From an uncultured Muribaculaceae bacterium (lineage in GTDB: Bacteria; Bacteroidota; Bacteroidia; Bacteroidales; Muribaculaceae): a stretch of 32,286 nt of DNA. The stretch is from the NCBI GenBank assembly GCA_910586175.1, contig CAJUIJ010000007.1, forward strand, positions 1 to 32,286, read 5' to 3'. Below are positions 1-8,773 of this stretch, in pieces (position 1 is the first letter of the stretch; every line of letters begins with the position of its first letter). The position numbers were made by a program, and so were the translations under genes. A model generated the notes under the pieces. The model saw only the letters and a program-made list of their open reading frames with translations, was not told the DNA's origin and did not search any database.

Positions 1-54
1 GCACAATCACATACTGATAACACCAAAATTTTAATATATGAGAGAACGACTTAA
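1..54 (+). CDS. C-terminal end of a probable MntA-type nucleotidyltransferase (partial)
   Basis: Frame 1 is open from the window edge to a TAA at 52-54 and encodes 17 residues ending TKILIYERTT. Minimal nucleotidyltransferase antitoxins (MntA) of Bacteroidales commonly end with a short I-x-x-TK-x-LIY tail, which this resembles, and they normally sit directly upstream of hepT. The frame overlaps the hepT start by 17 nt, as expected for a co-translated toxin-antitoxin pair. Only the tail is visible, so no catalytic residue can be checked. The call rests on position and a weak motif. Confidence 0.45.
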   Translation, partial: AQSHTDNTKILIYERTT

Positions 55-388
55 AGACCCGGGACGTCTCGAACATATAATATCAGCAATTACACAAATT
101 GAAGATAATAAAAAGATATATAGTGATGAAGATATTCTTGGAAACAGCATAATCTTTTTTGGTTTTACAAAGCTACTTGAAATCATAGGCGAAGCTGTTT
201 ATATGCTTACCAAAGAATTCAAGGAATCCCATCCGGAAGTTGATTGGGACCCCGTTCAAGGGATGCGTCATGTCCTTGTGCATGGATATTATACAATCGA
301 CCCAATCACTGTTGTAAAAGCAATTAATAATGATTTGCCTATTTTCAAAAAGCAAATTTTAGCATTAATAAAGACAATAAACCAATAG
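38..388 (+). CDS. hepT: HepT-like ribonuclease toxin (DUF86 family)
   Basis: This is a 116-residue all-helical protein of the HepT/DUF86 family. The family signature R-x4-H-x-Y is present as R77, H82 and Y84 (RHVLVHGYY). In known HepT proteins this motif forms the active site of a HEPN ribonuclease, and the cognate MntA neutralises the toxin by adding AMP to the motif tyrosine. The upstream frame that overlaps this start is probably MntA, so this would be the second gene of a HepT-MntA module. The gene is clearly AT-rich, unlike the GC-richer protease that starts only three bases after its stop. That suggests a different origin for the two. The ATG at 38 gives the normal family length, so the gene appears intact. 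Toxin activity is inferred from the family. Confidence 0.82.
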   Translation: MRERLKDPGRLEHIISAITQIEDNKKIYSDEDILGNSIIFFGFTKLLEIIGEAVYMLTKEFKESHPEVDWDPVQGMRHVLVHGYYTIDPITVVKAINNDLPIFKKQILALIKTINQ

Positions 389-391
389 CAT

Positions 392-3300
392 ATGAGACAA
401 CTTATCCTTTGCGGTGCGCTTGCCGTTGTTGCATTGGGAGCGACTGCGCAAGCTGATGCTCCCCGTTGGCTGCGCAACACCGCCATCTCGCCCGACGGCA
501 CCACTATCGCTTTCACTTACAAGGGCGACATATTCACAGTGCCGGCACAAGGAGGCAATGCATCACGCCTCACATCAGGTGGTTCATACAACACCGCCCC
601 CATATGGAGCCCCGACTCCAAGGTAATAGTCTTCTCGTCAGACCGTGAGGGGAGCATGGACCTCTACAGCATGCCGTCCACGGGAGGAGAGGCAGTGCGT
701 ATCACCACTTCGTCAGGTTCGGAGTCACCCTTGGCATTTATCGATGCAAGCAGGGTGATTTACCAGACTTCAGAGCTGACCTCCGACCTCACATCGCGCC
801 ATCCGTCGCGCCTCACACGCACTTACGTGGTAGACACGGCACTGCCCGGCGCACGCCCCATGCTCTACTCCCCGGTGCCGATGGGTGCAGTAGCGGTGAA
901 TGCCGACGGACGAATACTTTACCAAGACAAAAAAGGACTCGAAGACCCCTTGCGCAAGCATGAGCGTTCATCCGGCACTTCCGACATATGGATGCTCCAG
1001 GACGGTAAATACAGCAAACTGACCACGTTCAACGGCCATGACCTGACACCGGCATGGGCACCCGGCGGCAACGGGTACTACTACGTGAGCGAACAAGATG
1101 GCACGCTCAACGTGTATGCAACCGACGGTTCGGGCAAGACGCGCCAGCTCACCAAATTCGAGAAGCATCCGGTGCGCTCACTCACGGCAGCCACCGACGG
1201 ACTCATGGCATTCAGCTGGGACGGTGACATATACACCATGCGAGATGGCTCGCAACCGAAGAAGCTCACAGTCAACATCAAGGCTGACCAGTATGCAAAA
1301 GATGCAGTAAAGAAATTCGTCAGCGCAGGAGCTACCAACATGGCAGTCTCGCCCGATGGCAAGGAGGTAGCCTTCATATTGCGTGGTGACGTGTATGTGA
1401 CCGACACCAAATATAAGACCACAAAGCGCATCACCGATACGCCTGCCCAGGAGCGTGAGCTTTCATTCTCACCCGATGGCCGTATGCTCGTATACGACTC
1501 CGACCGCGATGGCCAATGGCAACTCTTCACTGCTGAAATCAAGAACCCGGCGGAAAAGCGTTTCGCATATGCCACAGAAATCGTAGAGAAACCGCTCTAC
1601 AAGGGAGAGGGTGTGGCCCAACAGCCGGCCTTCAGCCCTGATGGCAAGAAGGTGGCTTTCTTGGAAGGCCGCACTGCCCTGCGCGTGCTTGACCTCAAGA
1701 CAAAACAGGCCAAGACTGTGCTCGACCCTAAATTTAATTATTCATATGTCGATGGTGACGTGCCATTCGAGTGGAGTCCGGACAGTGAGTGGCTTCTGAT
1801 AGGATACATAGGTGTAGGAGGCTGGAACAATGCCGACATAGCCGCCGTCAAGGCTGATGGCACGCAGGTGATAGACCTTACAGAGAGCGGTTATAGCGAC
1901 GGCAACGCCAAGTGGGCGATGAACGGACGCGCCGTGACCTATGAGTCGGGCCGCTTCGGCATGAAGAGTCAAGCCTCATGGGGCAACCAGTCAGATATCA
2001 TCATGATGGCACTCGACAGCGAGGCCTGGGATGAGTTCAATGCTACCGAAGAGGAAGCTGAACTTCGCGAAGAAGCCGACAAAGAAAAGAAAGAGAAAGA
2101 GGAAGAAAAATCCGACAAGAAGAAAGATAAGAAGAAAAAGGGTGACAAAGCTGACAAGGCTGATAAAAAGAACGACCTCGACTTTGCCCAACGCCGTCAC
2201 CGCATGGCGCGTCTCACACCCCAGAGTGGTATGATTGGCGACTATTTCCTCTCGCCCAAGGGCGACAAGCTCTATTACACCACACGCGCTGCGGAGGGTG
2301 GTGCCAACCTGTATGCACGCGACTTGCGCGACAACGAGACAAAACTTCTGGTAAAAGGGGTTTCCGGTGGCCTCGTGGCTGATGCCAAGGGTGAAAACCT
2401 GTTCGTAATCTCCGGTTCAGGCATGAAGAAAGTGAAACTCTCTGACGGCGACACCGACGACATAGAGTTTGATGCACCTTACGGTCGCAGCAATGCCGCA
2501 GAGCGTGAGTATATCTACGACCACTGTCTGCGTCAGGTATCTGACAAGTTTTACGATGAGAAACTTCACGGTGTGGATTGGGACTACTATGGCAAGCATT
2601 ACCGGGAGTTCCTGCCCTATATCAGCAACGGTCAAGACTTCGCCACACTGCTCAGCGAGTTGCTCGGCGAGCTTAACGCATCGCACACCGGAGCCCGATA
2701 TTATGGCAATGGCGCAAGCCTCCAGACAGCTCAGCTCGGCGCATTTTTCGACCCCGCCTTTGAGGGAGATGGTCTGAAAGTGACAGAAGTCGTGGCAGGT
2801 GGCCCCCTTGCCACGAAGAAAGCGGGAGTGAAAGCCGGTGATATTATCATGGCGATTGACGGCGCTCCGATCAAGGCCGGCAAGGAATACTACACCATGC
2901 TCGAAGGTAAGGCCGGACGCAACACAAGGCTTGAAGTAAAGCACGCATCCGGCAAAACCGATACAGTGACTGTCAAGCCCATCAGCACAGGCAAGCTCAA
3001 CGACTTGCTCTACAAGCGTTGGGTGGAGCGCAACGAGGCTTATGTCGATTCCATCTCAGGTGGCAAGATCGGCTACGTGCATGTGCAGGGCATGGATGGT
3101 GAGAGCTATACGGCTGTCTACGACCGTCTGCTCGGCAAGTACCGCAACTGCGATGCAGTGGTGGTCGACACACGCTGGAACGGAGGCGGCTGGCTGCACA
3201 ATGACCTTGCAGTGCTTCTGAGCGGCAAACGCTACGTGGACTTCATGCCGCGAGGCCGCTATATCGGTTCGGAACCCTTCTCGCAATGGTACAAGCCTTC

Positions 3301-3610
3301 AGTGATGCTCGTCAACGAAGGGAACTACAGCGATGCCCACGGAGCGCCCTACACCTACCAGACGCTCGGTCTCGGCAAGGTGGTTGGAGCACCGATACCC
3401 GGCACGATGACCGCCGTATGGTGGGAGACCCAGATAGACCCGGACCTCGTGTTCGGAATACCGCAGGTGACCAATGCCAGCACCGAAGGGAAAGCATTGG
3501 AGAACTGCCAGCTTAACCCCGACGTAGAGGTCTACAATGCTCCGGAAGAGGAGATAAGCGGCTACGACCGACAGCTCGAGACAGCCGTCAAGACGCTGCT
3601 TAAGAACTAA
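392..3610 (+). CDS. Tricorn-type protease homologue, secreted S41-family peptidase
   Basis: The protein has 1072 residues, close to archaeal tricorn (about 1070), plus a signal peptide at residues 1-21 (cut after AQA), so it is probably periplasmic. Residues 25 to about 540 carry repeated SPDG/SPDS beta-propeller blades. A Lys/Glu/Asp-rich linker covers about 551-595, followed by more propeller-like sequence. A helical region then carries S764-H765 (NASHTGA), a PDZ domain lies near 785-870, and the S41 core follows. The likely nucleophile is S980 (NEGNYSDA) and the downstream acidic residue is E1037 (KALENC), so the tricorn tetrad looks complete. Tricorn proteases trim oligopeptides made by other proteases. 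The ATG at 392 is chosen because it starts a clean signal peptide. No promoter was found in the three-base gap, so transcription may come through hepT. Strong hairpins follow the stop. Confidence 0.92.
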   Translation: MRQLILCGALAVVALGATAQADAPRWLRNTAISPDGTTIAFTYKGDIFTVPAQGGNASRLTSGGSYNTAPIWSPDSKVIVFSSDREGSMDLYSMPSTGGEAVRITTSSGSESPLAFIDASRVIYQTSELTSDLTSRHPSRLTRTYVVDTALPGARPMLYSPVPMGAVAVNADGRILYQDKKGLEDPLRKHERSSGTSDIWMLQDGKYSKLTTFNGHDLTPAWAPGGNGYYYVSEQDGTLNVYATDGSGKTRQLTKFEKHPVRSLTAATDGLMAFSWDGDIYTMRDGSQPKKLTVNIKADQYAKDAVKKFVSAGATNMAVSPDGKEVAFILRGDVYVTDTKYKTTKRITDTPAQERELSFSPDGRMLVYDSDRDGQWQLFTAEIKNPAEKRFAYATEIVEKPLYKGEGVAQQPAFSPDGKKVAFLEGRTALRVLDLKTKQAKTVLDPKFNYSYVDGDVPFEWSPDSEWLLIGYIGVGGWNNADIAAVKADGTQVIDLTESGYSDGNAKWAMNGRAVTYESGRFGMKSQASWGNQSDIIMMALDSEAWDEFNATEEEAELREEADKEKKEKEEEKSDKKKDKKKKGDKADKADKKNDLDFAQRRHRMARLTPQSGMIGDYFLSPKGDKLYYTTRAAEGGANLYARDLRDNETKLLVKGVSGGLVADAKGENLFVISGSGMKKVKLSDGDTDDIEFDAPYGRSNAAEREYIYDHCLRQVSDKFYDEKLHGVDWDYYGKHYREFLPYISNGQDFATLLSELLGELNASHTGARYYGNGASLQTAQLGAFFDPAFEGDGLKVTEVVAGGPLATKKAGVKAGDIIMAIDGAPIKAGKEYYTMLEGKAGRNTRLEVKHASGKTDTVTVKPISTGKLNDLLYKRWVERNEAYVDSISGGKIGYVHVQGMDGESYTAVYDRLLGKYRNCDAVVVDTRWNGGGWLHNDLAVLLSGKRYVDFMPRGRYIGSEPFSQWYKPSVMLVNEGNYSDAHGAPYTYQTLGLGKVVGAPIPGTMTAVWWETQIDPDLVFGIPQVTNASTEGKALENCQLNPDVEVYNAPEEEISGYDRQLETAVKTLLKN

Positions 3611-3666
3611 AAGACACTTTTAAGGGGGGGAGTTTGAATCAAAACGCCCTTAAAGATTGTCAAATT

Positions 3667-3729
3667 AAAATGCGGCCTTATAAATTGTGCCAATGCAAAA
3701 TATGCATGCAATTTATAAGGCCGCATTTT
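3667..3729. terminator. Long bidirectional terminator-like hairpin
   Basis: A perfect 21-bp inverted repeat (3667-3687 with 3709-3729) surrounds a 21-nt loop. The stem core is TGCGGCCTTATAAATTG, and its outer ends are AAAA on the left and TTTT on the right, so either strand would end in a U-run. It lies 56 bp after the tricorn stop. It is probably the main terminator of that gene. Confidence 0.7.
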
Positions 3730-3831
3730 CGTTTTATGCTTAGAGCCAGACTCACTCACACAGCATCATAAATTTATCAATTGCCAAATAAACCGCAACA
3801 CATATATCTTATTTGCACGATATTATAACAC

Positions 3832-3868
3832 AGAGGTTGTGCCGTAGCCATATTACGACACAACCTCT
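3832..3868 (+). terminator. Second terminator-like hairpin
   Basis: A stem of about 15 bp with one mismatch (3832-3846 with 3854-3868, outer arm AGAGGTTGTG) is followed by ATTTTGTT. The T-rich tail is only on the plus-strand side. The arm shares GTTGTG and the TACGACACAAC half with the hairpin at 3961, so the two may be duplicates. Confidence 0.5.
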
Positions 3869-3960
3869 ATTTTGTTAATTTAGAGCATGTTTTGAATTTA
3901 TAGGTCGCAAAACAAAGTATATGTACATTCATACTATCTTGGACCTAAGAATTTATCTCC

Positions 3961-3988
3961 GTTGTGTCGTAATTGGTTATGACACAAC
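3961..3988 (+). terminator. Third terminator-like hairpin
   Basis: The stem GTTGTGTC/GACACAAC (3961-3968 with 3981-3988), extended by three pairs that include a G-U, is followed by CTTTTTCTATTTT. The T-run reads on the plus strand, toward the convergent alpha-galactosidase gene. The hairpin may block read-through from the tricorn side. Confidence 0.5.
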
Positions 3989-4025
3989 CTTTTTCTATTT
4001 TGCTCGGGATGTGTGGTTGGGTATA

Positions 4026-6221
4026 TTATTGAGCTGTCAGTTCCACTACCATACTTGTGTTGTGTATGTTGCTCAACATATCCAAGCCAATCTTCATAAG
4101 GTAGTCCCCACTGAATATCTTCCCATTTTGAGCAAAGGTTGATTCGGTTCCGGGCATCAGATTTATTTCCTTTACCAAATACTTCCCGACCGGATCAAGG
4201 CCCTGAAGTTTCACCCTCTGCAATTTCTCATGAAAACGTGGTGAAAGATTATATGCAAATACAACTCCCTTGCTTTTATCAGCATCCACATATTCAACAG
4301 CCGCATGATTGCTTTCATAAGGTGAAATAAGTCTATACTGCGTCCCATCCATTATTGCCGGTGAAAGTCGTTTCCAGTTGACTATAGCCTGCTGGCAATA
4401 AGCGAGTTCATCAGCATTAAGCTCTTGAAGGCCTATATCAAAACCCAATTTACACATCGATGCTACGTCTGTGCGGAATTTTACGCTCGTGTTCTTATTC
4501 CAGCTGGTGACATGTGCAGCCATCGCTTTTGCCGGGAAGAACTGCGAAAATCCCCATTGGATATACACACGTTCCACCGGATCTGTATTGTCACTACACC
4601 AAAACTCTGTAAAATATTTAAGTGCCTCATAGTCGCAACGTGCGCCACCACCTGAACACAACATCATCGGCACATCCGGATATTTATCCTTTATACGCTT
4701 GAGCACATTGTATATGCCCCTCACATGATCGATATACATCCGGCCCTGCTTATTCTTGTGATATGGGGAGTATATGTTGGTAATCGGACTATTGCAATCC
4801 CATTTGAAATATGCCACGTCAGGGTTTTCGGTCAATATATTGTCAACAACTCCGTATACATAGTCCTGGACTTTCGGATTACTCAAGTCGAGCACAAGCT
4901 GATTGCGATAATAGTAGGTATCCCTGTTTGGCTGCTCGATAACCCAATCAGGATGCTTCTCGTAAAGTTCACTTTTAGGGTTTACCATCTCCGGCTCAAT
5001 CCATATGCCGAACTTCACATCGGCATCGTGAGCTGATTTTACGAGCGCAGCTATTCCGCCGGGAAGTTTGTCGCGGGTAACTTCCCAATCTCCAAGACCT
5101 GCATGATCATCCTTGCGGGGGTACTTATTGCCAAACCAACCATCGTCAAGAAGGAACATATCCACACCAAGATGTTCAGCCTCCTTCATGAGGTCGGCAA
5201 GAATGTCCTGATTGAAGTCAAAAGCGGTGTTCTCCCAGTTATTGAGCAACGTCAATCGAGAACCCTCACCATCCTTGAGCGAATATTTACGCGCCCAATC
5301 GTGCAGATTGCGACTTCCCTGACCGGCACCATCATAGCTTAGTGTGAATATGAACTCAGGTGTGGTAAACACTTCGTCAGCTTTCAGCTCGTAATTGGAG
5401 GCATATGGGTTGATGCCGGGAATAACACGAAGATTGCCTACATTGTCAACTTCAAAAGTGAAACGGAAATTACCTGTCCAGCCAAGTGTGCCCATCAACA
5501 CTTCTCCCGATTTTTCCTTTACAGGTCCGTTCAAGCCTATCTCGAAAAAGGGATGAGTGTGCATTGCAGCACGGCTGCCAAGCTTTGTATCGACCACCTT
5601 TTTGCCAAACTGAAGTTGCTGGCTGCTCATCTGAGCCTCCTTTGCCCAATCGCTGCTGAACTCCGTGAGATAATATGACGGTTCGTTGAAATAGAGCATG
5701 GCCGAAGCATACCTTGACAAGGAGACAGGCGACTTTTCCTTATGACTTATGTCGCTCCAAGCCTTGATAACGTTCTCCTTCTGATACGCCACATAATGCA
5801 GTGTGACATCAAACGGATACTTATCATCTTTAAGGCGGATATCTGTTTGTATTCCTCCATCCACAGGTTTTTGTGAAGAACCGACATAGTATAGATATGT
5901 TGTCGCATTACCATCTGCATGAGTCACGCCCAATGCCGGCTCAAAAAAATCCTCGTTGCCAGAAGTTGAATATGCCTCCCATCCCCGCTTCGACACAGAG
6001 CCGTCGCTTCCTGCATGCTGCGCCCAATCAAGGCTTGCCGCATCCTTTTCGTCAAGCAACTTAGGGCCAAGATAGGTCTGATACAGACGACCGTTGTCGC
6101 CGACTTTCAACACAAGGTCAGTATTGTCGGTTGAAATACGTATTACTTTCCCCATTTCGGGACTTGCGAAAGCCGCAAGAGCCATCGCCGATACTGAAAG
6201 AATTGAAATAACTCTTTTCAT
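4026..6221 (-). CDS. Alpha-galactosidase, glycoside hydrolase family 36
   Basis: This 731-residue secreted enzyme has a signal peptide at about 1-19 (AALAAFAS). An N-terminal beta-sandwich is followed by a (beta/alpha)8 barrel with GH36 hallmarks: LLDDGWF, WIEPEMVNP, the nucleophile motif YFKWDCN (D475), CSGGGARCDYE, and the acid/base motif SDNTDP (D544). GH36 enzymes hydrolyse terminal alpha-galactosyl residues, for example in raffinose-family sugars or galactomannan, with retention. The length matches bacterial GH36. The gene lies 76 bp downstream of a TonB-dependent receptor on the same strand, with no promoter visible between them, so they are probably co-transcribed. That context fits uptake and trimming of alpha-galactosides in the periplasm. 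The C-terminal beta-domain looks complete (ending VVELTAQ). The exact substrate cannot be told from sequence. Confidence 0.93.
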   Translation of the reverse strand: MKRVISILSVSAMALAAFASPEMGKVIRISTDNTDLVLKVGDNGRLYQTYLGPKLLDEKDAASLDWAQHAGSDGSVSKRGWEAYSTSGNEDFFEPALGVTHADGNATTYLYYVGSSQKPVDGGIQTDIRLKDDKYPFDVTLHYVAYQKENVIKAWSDISHKEKSPVSLSRYASAMLYFNEPSYYLTEFSSDWAKEAQMSSQQLQFGKKVVDTKLGSRAAMHTHPFFEIGLNGPVKEKSGEVLMGTLGWTGNFRFTFEVDNVGNLRVIPGINPYASNYELKADEVFTTPEFIFTLSYDGAGQGSRNLHDWARKYSLKDGEGSRLTLLNNWENTAFDFNQDILADLMKEAEHLGVDMFLLDDGWFGNKYPRKDDHAGLGDWEVTRDKLPGGIAALVKSAHDADVKFGIWIEPEMVNPKSELYEKHPDWVIEQPNRDTYYYRNQLVLDLSNPKVQDYVYGVVDNILTENPDVAYFKWDCNSPITNIYSPYHKNKQGRMYIDHVRGIYNVLKRIKDKYPDVPMMLCSGGGARCDYEALKYFTEFWCSDNTDPVERVYIQWGFSQFFPAKAMAAHVTSWNKNTSVKFRTDVASMCKLGFDIGLQELNADELAYCQQAIVNWKRLSPAIMDGTQYRLISPYESNHAAVEYVDADKSKGVVFAYNLSPRFHEKLQRVKLQGLDPVGKYLVKEINLMPGTESTFAQNGKIFSGDYLMKIGLDMLSNIHNTSMVVELTAQ

Positions 6222-6269
6222 GAATATTGATTTTTTTGGTGTTAAAGTTAGTAATCAGGTGATGCAGTT

Positions 6270-6295
6270 ATTGAAGTTGTTTAAACAACTTCAAT
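6270..6295. other. Perfect 26-bp palindrome in the receptor/alpha-galactosidase gap
   Basis: Arms ATTGAAGTTGTTT and AAACAACTTCAAT abut with no spacer, two bases from the receptor stop. No U-run follows on the minus strand, so it is not a classic terminator. It could be a hairpin that sets the relative amounts of the two mRNAs, or a dimeric regulator site. Confidence 0.6.
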
Positions 6296-6297
6296 GA

Positions 6298-8574
6298 TTA
6301 GAATTTGAATGTTGCGCTAAACTCCACGGTGAATGGGCGAAGATAATTACCGCTCATATAATAATTCTTATACTTATCGGCTTCATCTTTGCTCAGAAGC
6401 TCAGCGCCATTGATTGTGCCGCTCGCTCCCTTCTGGTTCAGGAAATTGACAACGGTAGCACCGACGGTCAAGTGCTTGTTTACATCCCAAGTCACGCCTC
6501 CAAATGTCTCCCAACGCCCGTTAAAGTATAATGCGTTTGTCAAATTGGCATACGTCTTGCCGAAATATCTGAATGAAAGCCAGAGCCTGATATTGTCAGT
6601 CACATTATAACTTGGGTCGAGCTCTATAAGTATCTGCGGAATTTCCTTTACGATATTGCCATTTGCGTTCAGGTCAGGCACACCTTCAAAAGGCGACTTG
6701 ATGAAGTAGTTTTTGTATGTCGGCTTCTGATAGGTAAACAAGGCATGTAAGTTAAAGCCCTTGAAAGGATGAATCTCCGCCGATGTGGTCCAACCGACAG
6801 TCTGTATTCCATATATCAGAAGGGTTGTCTTCGACTGGGTAGTTCCCGGCTTCGTGACATTCTGCTGGTCTATATTATTAGACTTTGATATATATGTGAC
6901 CATTGATGCCAGATCAATCCATTTGTTGCTGTAAGTTATGCCCGCTCTTATCAGAGGAATCGTGACACGCTTATATTGCTCGTCGGTAGGACCTGTGCCG
7001 GCATACTCATTGATTCGCGGGAAACGGGTTGCAACTGTGGCATCGGCAGTGATGCCGAAATTCTTGTTAAACTGATATGTGCCTTGCAGCGTGGCGGCAT
7101 AGTTCAACTTATTTTTCAACACATGACGAGGCTCTATTTTAACTGTACTGTTACCTTCCGGGCCTGAATATGTATGTGTATCTCCGATGTGAAAACCGGA
7201 ATAACGCTCATACGGAATCTGATCGGCCGACATTCTGTAATATTCGAGCCTGCCACCGAAATACAAATTGAATTTAGGTGTGATATTCCAATTGTCTGTG
7301 ACATATAATGCCAGCTTGTTTTCATATCCCTTGGTGTATTCAGGACTCAGCTCATTAAAGCCTCTGAACTTATCGGATGTGCCGTCGGCATATCTTTTTG
7401 TAAGCACCTTAGGATATGCAGACACTGTGCCAATCCATTGAAAGGATGAGGAATGATAATCCAAATTATAATTCCATTCATTCAAACCGACACGCAGGTT
7501 GTGATTGCCAAAGCGCTTTGAAAGTTCTCCTGTGAAAAGGATATTCCTCACCTTGCCTATATGGATCCAGGTGCGACGCCCCTCCGCAAGGCCGTCATAC
7601 GGTGTGTCGGAATCATCTTCAAACAGGTTGTCGGCATCGGTAGCCTGAAAAATCGAGCTTCCACCGAAGTCCACATAATTTGCATGAGGGGCATACATAT
7701 ATTTGGCCCTGAGATTCATGACATAGCCGCTGTCGAATGTATAGTCCGACAAAACCGAGACTTCATGAGCCTGATTATTTGTAAAATCGCCCCAACGGCC
7801 GGATTTGATTTTGCCATCCATCACATCCATATATTTGAACTCACCGCCTACAGGAGCATATGAAGTGGTTCCCAAAGCGAATCCGGGCACTTCCCTGACA
7901 CTGCCATCACCCACGTAAATAAATGGTGCCGAATTGACCATCGAACCAAGCCCGTTGCTCTTTGAAAACTTATACAGGAGACTTACACTCCCTTTACCAA
8001 ACAGGCGGGTTATGCCTACGTGATATAATTGGGTACGGTCAGAAAAGTCAGTGAACTTCGGTTTGAAACTTCCCGGTTCGAAGTTCTGATATATACTTGC
8101 CGTATACAGCCATTTATCAGTGATACTGCCTGACACGTTCATATCGAAGTTTTGCCATCCGAACAGGTTGGTATGATAATTTACAATTCCTTTAAACCCC
8201 TTTTGACCCAACTTGGAATAACTGTCAACGGAATATGCGATATTACCTGTCGTTATGGCGGATTCCATCGGATTTATCAAGCCGACATTACTTAAGCTGG
8301 CATCACTGCGCCAATGACGCGCCAACTGATGCACTGTAGAAGAATAGACGGCCGGCAAACCATTCTCGTAGACATTGACATCCTCGCTCGGAAGACCGAT
8401 CTGTATCTCACGGGGCTTGGTCGCATCTGATGCGTTGAGCATGACGTTACGTTCTTCTCCCTTGTCGGTTGCTGACACTATAGTGTCGGCAATCTCTGCT
8501 GACGCCACCGGAGAAGACCAACTTAGGAGCGGCACCGCAATGAGTGAAATTTGAACCAGCGAATTAAGTTTCAT
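6298..8574 (-). CDS. TonB-dependent outer-membrane receptor (SusD-less)
   Basis: The 758-residue protein has a signal peptide at 1-26 (ending VASA), and then DTIVSATDKGE (from residue 30), which resembles a TonB box. A short plug-like region at about 40-140 leads into a long series of alternating aromatic beta-strands. It ends YLRPFTVEFSATFKF, a typical outer-membrane barrel C-terminus with a final Phe. It lacks the N-terminal carboxypeptidase-like domain of SusC proteins and no susD neighbour is present, so it is a simpler receptor than SusC. Its likely job is import of an alpha-galactoside, inferred from the GH36 gene 76 bp downstream. A well-formed promoter lies just upstream at 8595-8626, and the divergent neighbour is a regulator. 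The family is clear but the ligand is unknown. Confidence 0.85.
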   Translation of the reverse strand: MKLNSLVQISLIAVPLLSWSSPVASAEIADTIVSATDKGEERNVMLNASDATKPREIQIGLPSEDVNVYENGLPAVYSSTVHQLARHWRSDASLSNVGLINPMESAITTGNIAYSVDSYSKLGQKGFKGIVNYHTNLFGWQNFDMNVSGSITDKWLYTASIYQNFEPGSFKPKFTDFSDRTQLYHVGITRLFGKGSVSLLYKFSKSNGLGSMVNSAPFIYVGDGSVREVPGFALGTTSYAPVGGEFKYMDVMDGKIKSGRWGDFTNNQAHEVSVLSDYTFDSGYVMNLRAKYMYAPHANYVDFGGSSIFQATDADNLFEDDSDTPYDGLAEGRRTWIHIGKVRNILFTGELSKRFGNHNLRVGLNEWNYNLDYHSSSFQWIGTVSAYPKVLTKRYADGTSDKFRGFNELSPEYTKGYENKLALYVTDNWNITPKFNLYFGGRLEYYRMSADQIPYERYSGFHIGDTHTYSGPEGNSTVKIEPRHVLKNKLNYAATLQGTYQFNKNFGITADATVATRFPRINEYAGTGPTDEQYKRVTIPLIRAGITYSNKWIDLASMVTYISKSNNIDQQNVTKPGTTQSKTTLLIYGIQTVGWTTSAEIHPFKGFNLHALFTYQKPTYKNYFIKSPFEGVPDLNANGNIVKEIPQILIELDPSYNVTDNIRLWLSFRYFGKTYANLTNALYFNGRWETFGGVTWDVNKHLTVGATVVNFLNQKGASGTINGAELLSKDEADKYKNYYMSGNYLRPFTVEFSATFKF

Positions 8575-8594
8575 GATATTTGAAATTTGTGCCG

Positions 8595-8626
8595 CAAAAT
8601 TAATCCACTATACGCGCTATGTCAAT
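8595..8626 (-). promoter_or_regulatory. Promoter of the receptor/alpha-galactosidase operon
   Basis: Read on the minus strand, ATTG (8626-8623), a 20-nt spacer and TAATTTTG (8602-8595) match the Bacteroidetes -33/-7 consensus. Transcription would begin near 8589, leaving a leader of about 15 nt before the ATG at 8574. Confidence 0.65.
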
Positions 8627-8725
8627 ACAAGGGAGTATGCAAGTAGTATAAGAGTATTATTTATAAATCATTATAATCTGAAAATTAAATTGTTACATTT
8701 TATGCTATATAACATACAGGTAGTG

Positions 8726-8757
8726 TTTGGGGACTACTTTATTTATTATTATCTTTG
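8726..8757 (+). promoter_or_regulatory. Promoter of the TPR regulator
   Basis: TTTG (8726-8729), a 20-nt spacer and TATCTTTG (8750-8757) form a perfect Bacteroidetes promoter. It ends 16 nt before the ATG at 8774, which shows that the much earlier in-frame ATG at 8573 is not the true start. Confidence 0.75.
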
Positions 8758-8773
8758 CCTAAAATTCAGAAAT

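Noticed and set aside
2417..2944. 175-residue open frame opposite the tricorn gene
   Set aside because: It is antisense to the conserved helical and PDZ region of tricorn, with no signal or motif of its own.
8573..8773. N-terminal extension of the regulator to an ATG at 8573
   Set aside because: It overlaps the divergent receptor start, has no signal peptide, and lies upstream of a perfect promoter at 8726-8757.
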